A DNA stretch of 64,000 bases from Ridgeia piscesae (lineage: Eukaryota > Annelida > Polychaeta > Sabellida > Siboglinidae): assembly GCA_025642075.2 (NCBI GenBank), contig JAODUO010000161.1:62001-126000 (forward strand), written 5' to 3'. Shown here in pieces: positions 15,301 to 28,639 of the stretch. Both the position numbers and the translations under genes were made by a program. How positions within the stretch are numbered: the first letter of the stretch is position 1; each line of letters begins with the position of its first letter. The notes under the pieces are model-generated. The model was not told where the DNA came from and did not search any database. It saw only the letters and a program-made list of their open reading frames with translations.

Positions 15301-16079
15301 ATCCTTCTTTTGCTATCACAGTTCTCCAGGAAACACGTGAACTACTTCAACTAGTACAGAAATCTTAATCGTTTAAATGTTTCCTTTGTAGTAGGACACT
15401 GAGCCAGCCAGGCCCAGCAGCCATCCCTCTGACAGGGGATTCAGGAGGCTGATGCTGACATCATGGCATTCCTCAAAGCAAGACAGAACATCCTTCTAAC
15501 GGGTGAGTCAGAATGAGATAGTGGGAACGTGTCACCGTTAGTTAGAAATAATATGCCATGTCATCTCATTTTCATATTTTGCTATGTAATGTTTGACACT
15601 TCGACGTGGTAGCACATTCACAGCACAGTGTGTGTAATTTGGTGGGATTAGTTTGATTGTAAGCCGAAGTACAGTTGTAATGACATTATTTTGTATACAT
15701 TATGTTTGTCTTTCAGTCTAACAAAATATAACATGCGCAGAATGTCAAACACACTAGCATGCATTCACACAAAACATACAACTGTATATTCCATTACCTA
15801 AATATCACAGTGGGTAGGGTATTTAAACCTAAGTATGAATGTTACAGTATGCCACTCATTGTTATGTTTTCCAATAACTTTCATTATATACATCTGCAAG
15901 CAAAAAAGAAATGAAAAAGTTTTTGGGAAAACATTAAAATCAGCTGAAACCAGTCAGAAGATGTTAATTAGGCATAAGTATGGAATTTAAGGTGATGAAT
16001 GTAAAATGGAATCAGAATAAACATACATGTGTATACCTAGTTTGGTGTTTTTGCAGCGGACAAGCAGGGATACAGGTAA
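3391..16079 (+). CDS. KIF6: Kinesin-like protein KIF6 (3' part: half of motor domain, coiled coil, C-terminus)
   Basis: Kinesin-9 family motor of cilia; the N-terminal part with the ATP P-loop lies upstream of the window. Sixteen phase-consistent exons: 3391-3520, 3965-4083, 5102-5189, 5593-5736, 6083-6273, 7064-7169, 8845-8992, 9813-10070, 10682-10840, 11497-11547, 11827-11905, 12255-12390, 13035-13142, 14328-14497, 15392 or 15395-15502, 16057-16079. That is about 670 codons. Motor motifs are switch I NQASTRSH (exon 2), switch II DLAGSER joined across exons 2 and 3, and [18 protein letters not shown] (exon 4). The neck and stalk follow, with KIF6-type blocks [36 protein letters not shown] and [10 protein letters not shown]. 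The C-terminus carries AAIPLTGDS then [13 protein letters not shown], as I remember from vertebrate KIF6. Oddities: a GC donor after exon 6 and a one-base frameshift in exon 15. Likely polyadenylation signal AATAAA at 16826. The assignment to KIF6 rather than KIF9 rests on the stalk and tail blocks. Confidence 0.93.
4738..4826. repeat. ~37-bp tandem duplication
   Basis: The string 'gacatggttattattattaaccaatgaataactgc' occurs twice back to back in the KIF6 intron between exons 2 and 3. Confidence 0.85.
8426..8482 (+). mobile_element. SINE fragment (same family as 39.2 and 45.2 kb)
   Basis: A short piece in KIF6 intron 6 reads 'cgaatgagtgcctagctata' followed by 'gacattggtggat'. The same body sequence occurs, reverse-complemented, in the two longer SINE copies at 39.3 and 45.4 kb. 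The tRNA-like head is not recognisable here. Confidence 0.6.
10085..10320. repeat. GT-rich repeat with a duplicated ~73-bp block
   Basis: In the KIF6 intron after exon 8, GTGC/GTGT-rich DNA contains the block 'gagcatgtgagtgtgtgtg...tgtatttgtat' twice in tandem, at about 10168-10240 and 10242-10314. The two copies are nearly identical. Confidence 0.85.
10955..11262. repeat. ~20-bp minisatellite (aaaatatagatacaagagaac)
   Basis: About fifteen tandem copies of a 19-21-bp unit fill part of the intron between KIF6 exons 9 and 10. They create open frames on both strands that are not genes. Confidence 0.93.
14515..14880. repeat. Degenerate ~28-30-bp repeat (gatgtgtaagtgtatctaac)
   Basis: Just after KIF6 exon 14, the intron contains about ten diverged copies of 'aacttgatgtgtaagtgtatctaa'-like units. 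Many resemble the 5' splice site 'gtaagtgtat', so the array is full of decoy donor sites. Confidence 0.75.
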
Positions 16080-17880
16080 TCAATGCAGAAACCAGCAAAA
16101 AATGGAACATGACATCATCCAGTCTCAGCCGATGTCGCTGCCGTGAAATACACGTGGAAACGTCTACACGGAGACAAGCAGACAAACTCTTCACAGCTTC
16201 AATGTGTTAAGGGACATGAGCAGGTTGTCTTAGATCAGTATTACAATGCTGTGCCAATGCTTTAGTTTGCCAACATGTCCACTGCCCTTAACAGTGGCAC
16301 GTGTCCTGACTTTCCACATACCAGCTGTGTGGTTCTGTAACTGGGTTTGGGTGAATCTTTTGTCATCACTTTTGTGCAAATTATTTTTAACCTACGCTGT
16401 GCGTCTTGGCTATGTCTCATCTTAGATATTTGTTTGTGTCTTAGCGTTTTGGGTCTCAGACGTTTGTGTACAGTTAACTAATATTGCTGGGATATGATGA
16501 TGATTATCAAAGCAGCTCAAAACTTATGCCATATATTTAAGAATTGTTGCCGACATCCTGTGCATAATAGATACTTTAAGTCGCATATCTGAGTAAGAAA
16601 TGTATGAATAGATGATGTGTAATTTATTGTTTTTGTATGTCATATTCATAGTGCGAGTTCTGGTCTGTTGTATATAATGTTTTATACTAAATCAGGAGGA
16701 AGACACTTCGTTCGATAGCAGCCAGCCGAGATTACTGTAGACTATGATAGAGTGCGTAATTAAGCAGTCATCCAGATGGAGCGTTGACTCGGGATAGTTT
16801 TGTATGTGCATATTATGGTGTGCCAAATAAACCAAGCAAGAATCACGTGCGTATGTGTGCATTGGAGCTGTATATATATGGCTGGTTGAAACCCTAATAG
16901 CAGTTTACAAGTGCAGTCGTACACAGATAAGCCCGTGATATGACACACGCATACATACACATGGCAAACGCTACAAGTATGCACGCATGCGCGCTCACAC
17001 ACACAGGAAGTACTCGCAACCAGGTATATATAGGCACCCACGCAGTTCGAAAGTGAAACAGAAACACGGACGCGCAGTATTGTCGCATAGCATGTGTATT
17101 CTTGTTCTGTATGTAGTTTTTTCATTCTAGACTGCACACATACACTTTCATCCGCCTCCCGTCAGGTTGTATTATATACGGTCGCGAGTGGCCTGGAGTC
17201 ATGAACGAACATCTATAAGAACTTCCGACGCCGGATGTCAGTGTAATAGCACAGGCCGCGAGAGTAAGGGTGTTGATTGGCAGCCGTCGTTTCGAACAAA
17301 CAAACACCGAACCGGCTGGTTGACGATCGTGTTCCAACGTTGTAAAGCAAAGCTAAGAGCAATTGGATCGCTGTCATTCGTTGCGCTGTTAACGTCTTCA
17401 ATCTGCCGTCGCCACTCGTGCAGTGGCATGCAACATTTTTCTATGAAATGTACACAACTGATCAATAGAAACAACATTTAATGTGTCTACCAAAATTCGG
17501 TAAGAAAGTAGTTACGACATGTGCTCGCTGGGAGGCGACACGTGTCCTGCATCTGGCCGACACTCACGGTATGACGGAGCGGAAGCAACAACAGAGACAT
17601 GCGCAGATCCACCCCAGGCAGTGCACCCCGCAGCACAGACACGAGCAGAGTGTCTTGATGGTCTGTGACGTCAAAATGCAGATCCTCCTAATCGACCGGA
17701 CAGTGCACGATCCGCAGACACGCGGACAAGATTTTCTTTGATTTGCTTCAGCGTCGTCTGGCCCGATTCGTTTGTGTTTGTGTAGTAGTAAGCAGTCCAC
17801 ATGAAACTGGAACGACCAGTGAACGACACAGACGCATTACTACGCGATGGTTGTGGTGTTTCCTTTACGTGAATTGTATT
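16080..17880. other. KIF6 3' UTR and intergenic DNA
   Basis: After the KIF6 stop there is probable 3' UTR with AATAAA at 16826-16831. From 16.85 to 17.88 kb the DNA is more GC-rich, and the short open frames on both strands have no recognisable domain. I see no supportable gene. Confidence 0.5.
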
Positions 17881-18116
<236 letters not shown>

Positions 18117-18119
18117 ATT

Positions 18120-19420
18120 TGTATGTGGAAGACTACGATAAAAGCATACCAAAGTTTAAAAATAAGCTGGAAACCGCGCTGAAAAATAATAATCTAGACT
18201 CCCATCACTATGACGTATTACCGGTCTTAATCCGTCACCAAACGGATAGCGATTTTAACTGATGGGAGTAACGCTTAGAAGAGTGTCACGACCCACCCTC
18301 AGACAGACGGACAGACATTTATTTATTTTGACCACAAATTTACATATTAATATATTTAACATAATAAATAATTATGTAAATGTCAAGGAGACGCCCGTTA
18401 AAACAGCACTTGGCTAAGACGAGAGTCCCCGTTTAATAATAATACATTGAACTAGAAAATACAAATAGTAAACACAATTGAATATTAAAAACGAAATGCA
18501 TATAAAAATACAGAAAAGTGTGAAACCTTATAGGATATTTGTATAAAGAATTACTTATACATTGCAGATACATAACATCAAATTATACAGCATATTGTTA
18601 CTACTATGCTATACCACATATATTAGTTAACAATGTTGGATATCACATTTGCATATATATTTCATAATGGAATAGTTTTTAGTGTATGTGTGTAAATGTT
18701 ATCAATGATAACCCTTGTAGTGTTGTTAGCTGTTTCTGTTGTGTCGTATATGTTTTTTGGCATATTCCTGATTGATTCTGGGAATAAAAAGATTATTTAT
18801 TCCTCATTCATGAATTTCAGAATTGCGTAATTAGGGAATGTGGCAGAAATATTCAGGTAGGTCGTGGTTGACTAATTTATAATACAATTTCAATTGTTGC
18901 CCTTTATTATATCATCTAGTTTCAGGAATTTAAATTTGTGAAAAACCGGATCTGTGTGTGCATTATGTGCATATTCAAATAAGGTATTCTCATTATACGT
19001 TTTTGTTACTTAAAACTCGATGTGCTCGATGTCCCCAAAACAAAATACCGTAATTGACACGAGGAAGAATGACGGATGTGTGCGTAGTAGATAGTATGTT
19101 TTTTTCTGGTGAAATATGTTTTAGTTTATAAAAAATTCCAATTGCTTTATTGATTCACCGTCCACCTATTGATTGGTTTATCGCGTATGATCGACGACGA
19201 TCTCTCGCTAAACTAGCTCCCTCGAATGCCAGGTCCAACGACGCTATTGGTCAGTGCAGCCTCTCTACGTACAGGAGACAACTGACCAAGCACACCGCTC
19301 GGTAACATTATCTTCATCATTCCCGCCCATCTACTTCACATTGCAAGCACCGGGACTCTATTTGCAGGCAAATGGTTCTTCTCGTTATTCATAACTGGAC
19401 AGCGTCCGAAATGCTGACAA
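18120..19420. other. Intergenic AT-rich stretch between KIF6 and SLC46-like gene
   Basis: A short plus-strand frame at 18120-18261 (ending LIRHQTDSDFN) has no recognised homologue and no convincing splice sites. The remainder is AT-rich with nothing I can identify. TTTATT at 19146 is AATAAA on the minus strand and could end the neighbouring transporter mRNA. Confidence 0.45.
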
Positions 19421-19423
19421 CAC

Positions 19424-22400
19424 TTACAAGAGGATGAAGGCAGCGAAGACATAGAGGGCCGCCATGACGACGAAGACGAGGCCACGGAAGAAGTGAGCTG
19501 ACGCCGCATACGCCAGATCAAAGCCCGACGTCCCTAGGATGTCGCACAGAACTTCGGCCACGCCGATGCTGGCAAACAGCTCGGCTGCGAAGAGAGAAGA
19601 ACAGGCCCGTAACACTGCCGACTTCGACATGTAAATACGTATCATCTAGGCTACTCTTAAGCCTCTGAGAAGCGTACAATAATGGTTTGAGACAGGTGTT
19701 GACTGCGAGATTTGTCGTTGTGTTCACAAACATTTTGAAACATGAGTAATGAACAATTATGTCGTGCGAAAAGTGTTTCGTCTTTTTTAATTATGAACAA
19801 CTTTTGCGATGTCGGCTCTATGCATAAGACGCCATTAGTACTATTCTAGAATGTGATATTGTCCGACAAGAAATTCTGCCACTATTTACCTTGGTCACCA
19901 GGCGCTGCCGCTGCCGACATCATAGCCTCGGTCATTGGAATGATTGTCGCCGTGCCGAGGTTGATGACAGCCACTGGAACAAAACTCGACTGTTTTAACC
20001 GTCCTTCGATTGACATAACTATATTTCATCCAAATATAAAGACCCCTCCTCCTAGCAATGTCATTGTTCCAACCAAAGAGTGTCAGTGTTTCTGTTTAAT
20101 ACCAGTTTTAATTTAAATACAACTAGGGGAGACCTACATACAGTTTTGCATCAAACACGAGGAACTGATGACGTAGACGTCATTGCGACGACTCCACGCC
20201 CGCCGTCATGGCCGCCACTGCTGGCTGGCGTCTTACCTGTCCAGAGCATGTAGGACGTGTCGGCGACCGTCATGACGACACTTCCGGCGACGCCGAGCGC
20301 GCAGCCAATGAAGCTGATGCTGCAGCTGGACATCCACAGTTGCATGACGGGAATCAGCAGGAAGCCGGCGACGGCCTTCAGCAGGAAGCCGGACGCCTGG
20401 AAGTAGCCGACCATGACCGACGTCCAGCAGAATGGGGTGCCGACGATGTACAGCAGGTCGACGTCGTTGCGGCCGAGCGCGATGAGCGACTCGAAGACAA
20501 AGACGATTAGCAGGAAGCGCAGCTTCGTCGCCGACGTGCCCGGGTCGCCGCGCCGGAAGTACATCGAGAAGACGGACACGGCGCGCTTGCACGTGTACGC
20601 GACGCTGAAGCGAATCTTCGTCAGCGACGCGCACGACTCGGGCAGGAAGACGAGCACATGCAGGCCGGCGATGCCAAACATCATCGCGACCAGATAGAAC
20701 GAGTTGAGGTAGCCGAGGTACGCGATCGTATAGCCGACCGCGACGTTGGCGAGGCCTGTGGCGACGAACACAACCCCGATGGCCGACACGAAGCGCAGCG
20801 AGCGTCGGTCGGTCGACGTGACGTCCGCCAAGTAGGCGTACGTCGCCGACTGCAGCGTGATGTAGGAGCCGAGCATGCCGTCGATGACGCAGCCGATATA
20901 GAGGATGTTCATCGACTTCTCGAAGTACACGACGTACGCCCACACGAGGCTGTTGGCCAGGCCGCCGATGCTCGGCAGGAACAGGCCCATCTTGCGGCCG
21001 AACACGTCGGACAGGGTGCAGATGAAGAGCGTGGCGAACAGCGCCGGGATGCTCTTGGCGAGGTTCAAGTACCCGAGGAACTGAGCCGCCTCGGCCTGGA
21101 TGATCTCCTGCTGTAGCACCGCTCCACCCGTCGTCATGTTCACCTGCCAACAGGAACGACGACATCATTTGGCAGAAGTGTCTTACCTTGAATTGCGTCC
21201 GCGGTGACTGAAAGACGGTGACCGATCGCATGCAAAAGTTAGGGTACCATAAACAGAACAAATTACCTCAACTATCCTCGTCGGGTCTTTTGGCCCACAA
21301 GGGTGCCATGTGACTCCGCCATCTCTCCCGGTCAACGACTACGTGCCTTGCTTTGTTCTAAGGTGTCCAGTCCGGCTGTTTGAGTTCTATTTCCACTGTG
21401 GTTTTCATAGTTCTTTCTGGCCGACCAATGTTTCTTGTTCCTTCCGGCGTTCATGACAGTGCTGTCAGACAGTGGTTGTGAACAATCTTTCTCAACACGT
21501 GTCCTGTACATGTCCACCTTCTTCTCTGTACTTGTGTGTGTATAGGACATAACGGGCCCGCAACGGAAAATAAATACCTGCATTGTTATGCTATTCGAAT
21601 TGTTTTCCACTGCGGAGCGCAGTGGTTAGGGCACCAGACAACCAGTCGAGAGCTTCCTAGTTCGAATCTTCGATTGCAGATTCGTTTACTCAACCTTGCT
21701 CCAGTTCCCAGAGACTTCGAGGTGGTGACCGATTCAACAGGTCTGCCAGGGAGTAAAGCGCCAGGCGCTTTAGGCATTCCTGAAAACTGGATGGCGCAAT
21801 AAATAAGAAGTTACGTTTATCTTACTTTTCGTGTCTATTTTATTGAAAATATAAACAAAATCAATGACTTGCTATGTAAATCCAGTTTGCGGGATTAACA
21901 GCTTAATAACAACTATTGTGGTTGTTATTATTACGTCGATAAAAAATCTTTAGCGTTGGTGGTCTGGGGTTTTGCGATGGATTTATCACAAACGTCATTC
22001 TATCGGGGGGAATGTTGTGATAATTGTTGCTATGTTAAGGGTAATATTGTTAATGTTTTTTCCGCTGTGCCTGTAAAATGTGCCGTAATTTCATTTAAAA
22101 TCAATTAGAACCAGTTCCATCCAATTGGAACTACTTCCATCAATCTGAACCATCTATACCAGCCTATGCACCCATCGCATCCCCGCCCAGCCTTCCGTCC
22201 TGAATGTTACAGTTTGTCTTCATCAGTTCATATCTTACTGCCATGGTCTCAAGCAATCGTGCGGGCCGTAACATTTGCTCTCTTCTCCGCGATGGCCTAC
22301 TCAAGCACAAGACGGTGATCGAGTGAGTGAGTGAGTGAGTGAGTGAGTGAGTGAGTGAGTGGTGAGTGAGTGAGTGAGTGGTGGTGGTGGTGAGTGAGTG

Positions 22401-23010
22401 GGTGGTGGGTGAGTGAGTGAGTGAGTGAGTGAGTGAGTGAGTGAGTGAGTGAGTGAGTGAGTGAGTGAGTGAGTGAGTGAGTGAGTGAGTGAGTGAGTGA
22501 GTGAGTGAGCGAGCGAGTGAGTGAGTAAATTAGTGCACTTACCTGACATGCTTGAAGTCTGTCGTCGTTTGACATACTAAACTCATCGACTGATGACGAA
22601 TACTGCGTGGCGACGACCCCAAAGATAAACTGCTCCTTCAGTGGGATGCTCGCTCTGTACGCGAGATTGTAGAGGAACAGCGTAATCTCTACAAACCGCG
22701 GCCGGTTTCCCCAGCAAGACGTGGCCAGTCGCCCCGGCCCCGGTCCCGCCGCTTCCAACTGAGGTGGAACGATGATTGTCATAGGGATTGGCAGCATCTC
22801 CTCGTCTTCCTCCTCCTCATCATCACTGACATAGTCATAATTACTAAACTCCGAATCTTTCGGTTCTCCTTCCAATAGTGGTTTGCGCTCATCTTCGTCG
22901 TGAGCCGATTCCTGCTTACTCAGACAACCACACACGCCACCGCCTTTTTTCTTTTCCTTCCCGTCCTTGGCGTCACCTTTCGCGTGTTTTTCTTTCTTTT
23001 TATCCGGCAT
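19424..23010 (-). CDS. SLC46-type major facilitator transporter (proton-coupled folate transporter family)
   Basis: A multi-pass membrane transporter of the MFS class. Four minus-strand exons with matching phases: 23010-22543, 21143-20237, 19973-19890, 19584-19424; 540 codons with stop. The start is the first ATG (MPDKKKEKH), with A at -3. Exon 1 encodes a Lys-rich then very acidic cytosolic N-terminus of about 90 residues (a DDEEEEDEE run), then the first transmembrane region (FVEITLFLYNLAYRASIPL). Exon 2 encodes most helices and an MFS loop motif, SDVFGRKMG. Exons 3 and 4 give the last helices and the ELFASIGVAEVL segment typical of SLC46 members. The family includes transporters for folates and other small organic anions; I cannot assign a substrate. 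The N-terminal extension is longer than I remember for the family. The stop overlaps a donor-like TTGTAAGTG, so a further 3' exon is possible. Confidence 0.88.
21600..21812 (+). mobile_element. tRNA-derived SINE in SLC46-like intron 1
   Basis: A polymerase III-like A box (gcagtggttagggc) near 21620 and B box (agttcgaatct) near 21660 form a tRNA-like head. A body 'ttgctccagttcccagagac' follows, and the tail ends 'ggatggcgcaataaataaga'. The 'ttgctccagttc' core and the 'gcgc-ataaataagaa' tail resemble the other SINEs in this window, although the head differs. Confidence 0.7.
22320..22527. repeat. (GTGA)n tetranucleotide repeat
   Basis: About 200 bp of GAGT/GTGA units with a GGT-rich interruption lie in intron 1 of the SLC46-like gene, ending about 15 bp from its donor site at 22542. 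Confidence 0.97.
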
Positions 23011-24550
23011 GGTCAACACGGTTATGCGATTCACATATACCTTTGGCCACTGAGAGAAGCACAATTCAGTTATCTACAGCAGCCATTTACGGTACATATG
23101 GCTGTACATGAATGACTTCATGGTACAGCCCGCGGATTTGACGGTATAGAATCACCAACGATGTAGGTAGCCAATGAAGACGCATGTATTGCTTTTGTGA
23201 CGTAGAGCGCACGGTAACTTTATACGTCATTTTTTATAAGCACGAAGTGGCCACCCGGAGTGAACGTCGGATCGCGTCGGACTATATATTTCGGCAAAAT
23301 AATCTGACGGCATAGTGCATTGCACATAAATAATTACAACGTACGCGTACTTGTACTCTAATCTTATAACTAAAATATATACAATTATACAATTGTAGAT
23401 TAAGTATCTGCCATAAAGACTACCGCTCTTTTTGGCATATCTTAATTGTCTTAATTGAAGTTAGCACAAACCCGCGCCTATATAAAGCTACAAATGTGCC
23501 CTATTTAACGAAATCTTATAGGAGGTGAAAGTTCTTGTAGAATTTAACTATTAGTGCTCTCTGTATGGCTCTTTCAAGCAGTGCTGCACTAAGTGTAAAT
23601 ACTTCAAGCCTTTTAAATGTTTTACTGCAACGCAAAGTCGTAGCTATAGGTTGTAAGTGGGCGATCAGTTTTAGTTGAACGAACGTTTCCTTTTCACCAT
23701 ACAATTGTGTGTAACAAACATCTTCATGGCTTATATCAGCTGTAGGGGAAGGTAGGTATAATTACCATGTTACGGTTCAATTATTTTTTACCGAACACGC
23801 ATTTAAGAGGATGCTTTTATGCTTAAATTGAAACCAAGTTTATAAACAACAACATTTCCTAATGATACATGAATCATGCGAAGCATTTCCGAATAAATTC
23901 GCACTGACTTATTTTGCTTGCGCGACAGATGACGCGCTAACCTCACGTGGCCCGACGCGCTACTCCCACATCCTCATAGCTTCCCTACCAGGAAGGCTAC
24001 CGTAAACACAATGTAATAGCGGCTGCTCTAGCCCTTTGGGAGCCTGTACCACGTACTGTAGGGCCTACCACTTATCATAATGCTACACCTTTACCACAAT
24101 TCTACACCTTTACAATAACTCATCTAGGAGGTTCGGCATTAGGCACACGCACCGAGACTTGTTGTTGCGCATCATTATTTAGCTATTATTTCCATATAGG
24201 GTATAGCTGTTATAAATTGCGAGGGTATGTATGCCAGCTCCTGGGTTTAATAGTTTTCATTTAATATTAGGTTCTTGTGACTACAACATGTATGTTGAAG
24301 GTTTACTGCCTGCCACTGTGTGTTTACTCGGAACAATGTTCGCAATTTGAAAGATTCCGCCTGCAACATATTATGGTAAACAAAACATTCAGTTCCAAAA
24401 CAAGATTGTTGGCAATAATGCCGAGACGAGCAGAGTTAACAGCAATACCCTTGGATGTTTAACTTTCTCACGTTGTAGACTTCACATTACAAATTACTGC
24501 ACTGTCAATGCTGGGCAGAGGAGCTATAGCACTCTCCTAGGTTATCTCAT
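23011..24550. other. Upstream region of SLC46-like gene, no gene seen
   Basis: This holds the presumed 5' UTR and promoter of the minus-strand transporter. I see no convincing core promoter element and no supportable coding exon on either strand. Confidence 0.45.
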
Positions 24551-24555
24551 AGTTG

Positions 24556-24630
24556 GGGACGTGATATTTTCTTTGCCAACTTTACAGAGGCACACATTCG
24601 GTATGTCACACATCCTTCACACCCCTCACA
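24556..24630 (+). repeat. Dispersed repeat R1, left half (split by insertion)
   Basis: The segment 'ggggacgtgat...ttgccaactttacagaggcacacattcggtatgt' matches the intact R1 copies at 33233-33345 and 34986-35100, which read 'gggacgtgatgtgcgctttcc' and 'ttacagaggcgcacatttgg'. The matching right half resumes at 26230. Confidence 0.75.
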
Positions 24631-26229
<1,599 letters not shown>

Positions 26230-26600
26230 CTTCACAGGTGTAAAGTTGATCGTAGGACGAAAACGAGTTGTGGATTACGTAACGTAATTAAACAACTTGC
26301 TGTCACTAGTTTGTTCTAAGGGCTGTAGCAAACGACATTTCAATTCGGTGGGTCGTCTGTGGCTATCGTAGCGAGACATACAACAGACCACACAGAGAGA
26401 CCCGCAGCCTCACTGACACTGTCAGTGTCACTGAGTCTGAGGCTACATAGTCTCACCTGTATTTTTCAGTCACCAGTGACATTGAGTTGACATGTGGGTA
26501 CCGACATGTGATATATGGTATTATCGTCATGTTTTGTTGTGACGTGCGTTCAATGATAGCCAAGAACGGTTTTACAGATAGCACAAAAATAGGGTACTTT
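26230..26600 (+). repeat. R1 right half and diverged copy of the MRPL49 5' flank
   Basis: From 26230, 'gttgatcgtaggacgaaaac' corresponds to 'gttgatcgtagggcgaaagg' at 33307 and 35058. Similarity continues through 'gtctgtggctatcgtagcga' (near 26360 and 35170) and weakly to about 26.6 kb, alongside the sequence just before the MRPL49 start codon. The ATG itself is not preserved here. Confidence 0.65.
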
Positions 26601-26846
26601 TGGCTTGCAGTTTAGCCTTAGGCCCGCACCTCGAAATAAACTATCAAAATTATTAGCTACGGTGTCGGTGACGTAAACTTCGCAAGGTGTATCAATCTAC
26701 TACACCTGTACGTACGCGCGTACACGTGATCAAAATATAATTAATAATTCCTGAAATAAATATAATAATAACTTATTGCCATGCAATAGCATCGATACTT
26801 GATAGCTTGCTTTTACTCACGCACAAATCTCCAGGTTTTTTATTTT

Positions 26847-26919
<73 letters not shown>

Positions 26920-27268
26920 AAATATATTAAATATATTAAATGTTTTCTTCCCAAGCTACATTGGAGTAACCCAGCCAACTGGTAATGTCACACTGAAACA
27001 AAATATCATGTTCATGTTTTCTTAATTATAAAGCTCCAAGAAAATTGCAAGAATTTTTTTAATAACGTAGACACCCACACATTTTTGTGGTGAATTGACA
27101 AGCAGTAGTCGTAAATGAAATGTATTTGGACATGCACAGTTCTTATTTTTTTATGAAATAAAATTATTTAGGAATTCTTTTGCCAAATTAGCATCAGTGT
27201 TTGTTAATATTGGTTTAAGAATACTTGACATGATAGATATCTTGACATGCAAATTACTTTTGTTTCAG
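26601..27268. repeat. Intergenic DNA with (TA)n microsatellite
   Basis: About 65 bp of TA dinucleotides occupy 26850-26915. The rest is AT-rich, and I see no gene start for the kelch-like exons that follow. Confidence 0.7.
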
Positions 27269-28221
27269 ATCAAGTCAGACGCCTCAGTTGGAGAACTGCA
27301 AGTCTTGAAAAAGACCTGTTTAGAAATCAAAGGTACATTTACAAAACAGCCACAGGATTTCCAAACACAAGGACTGACAATTTCATAATGGGATATTCAA
27401 AATGCCAAGTACATTACTGAAAATGTACAAAGACTACTCTTTTTCATGACCTCTCCAAAGAGTATTATTATTTTACTTTTGTTTATGTCAACTAGTACTT
27501 CATGATGGTTTGTTTGTTTGTTTGTTTTGACTTTAATTCACATTGTTTGGTTCCAATTTATGCTAAACCGACCAACGTCATGTAATCCTCAGTTAATATT
27601 GAAAGTGTATTTGATTTGATTAACACTGTAAATAATACATCACCTATAACACCACACACTTCCACACCCTCCCTTATATATGATATATTGTTACACATTC
27701 CTCAGTTGATATAATATTATAATATACATTTCTTATGAATAGTTTTGTTCTCGTGCTCTCTCATATGAAGTTAATGTTCATCAGTTAATATTATTTTAGT
27801 GTGAGATTGGTTTGGTAAAAAATTACGTGTTTCATTGTAGTTTCCCCTGACAACAGCGAGATGACAAGTCAGACCTTGCATCTCAAACAGCGCCCCCTGG
27901 TGGTAACTGAAGACAAACAACAAGGGAATGTTAACCAGAAGTACTGTGACATTTGGCCTGATGAAAAGAAGTGTTGGCAGAAGTCGGAAGGGCTACCACA
28001 GTTGGTTGGCATGTTGCAAGATGTTTGTCAGTTAGCCAGCCAGCGTTGTAAGATGTTGGCCAGCCAGTGTTGTAAGATGTTGGCCAGCCAGCGACCAGCT
28101 GCTGCTGACAGTTGGGTGAGTGAGTGTCAAGGTGATGGAATATGGATGGCTGCGGGTTGTTGAACCTAGTCAACTCAACGTGGACACAGATGGCGCCAGA
28201 GTTTACTGTATGCTACCTTCA

Positions 28222-28332
28222 TGGCAGTGTTGTACGTCACCAAGGCACTTGATCGTCACCAAGGCACTTGATCGTCACCAAGGCACTTGATCGTCACCAA
28301 GGCACTTGATCGTCACCAAGGCACTTGATCGG
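28222..28332. repeat. 19-bp tandem repeat (cgtcaccaaggcacttgat)
   Basis: Five near-perfect head-to-tail copies lie between the second kelch-gene exon and its broken propeller blade. Confidence 0.95.
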
Positions 28333-28639
28333 GAAGATTCTAGTAAGAAGATGGTTGATGGTTTTGACATCAAATGGCGTTTGTAGTCAACCCTTCCTGA
28401 CCTGACCTGACCTGACACGGCCAGTAAATAACCTCTCAGTTGTCAGCTACAGCCACAGCCATGGGGCATATTCAGTGGCTGTGGTGCAGAAAACATGAGC
28501 CTGTCACACATACAGGCGTATGATGCCGTGTCAAGTCAGTTCCCCACCCTGGGGGGGGGGGGTTCCTGGGTTGTGTCCTCTCGCTGCTGCTGTCTCCCTA
28601 CATCAGTATATCTACCTGGTGGGAGGCTGTAGCCAGTGA

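Noticed and set aside
17481..17800. Overlapping 78- to 86-codon frames before the GT repeat
   Set aside because: No homologue recognised and no splice or start evidence.
18120..18261. C-terminal exon-like frame ending LIRHQTDSDFN
   Set aside because: It begins inside the GTGC repeat, with no acceptor before it and no homologue recognised.
20208..21116. Plus-strand frames antisense to SLC46-like exon 2
   Set aside because: Shadow frames of a GC-rich coding exon.
20233..21261. 342-codon minus-strand frame overlapping the SLC46-like exon
   Set aside because: A shifted frame of GC-rich exon 2, Arg-rich with no domain; the true frame has helices and correct splice phases.
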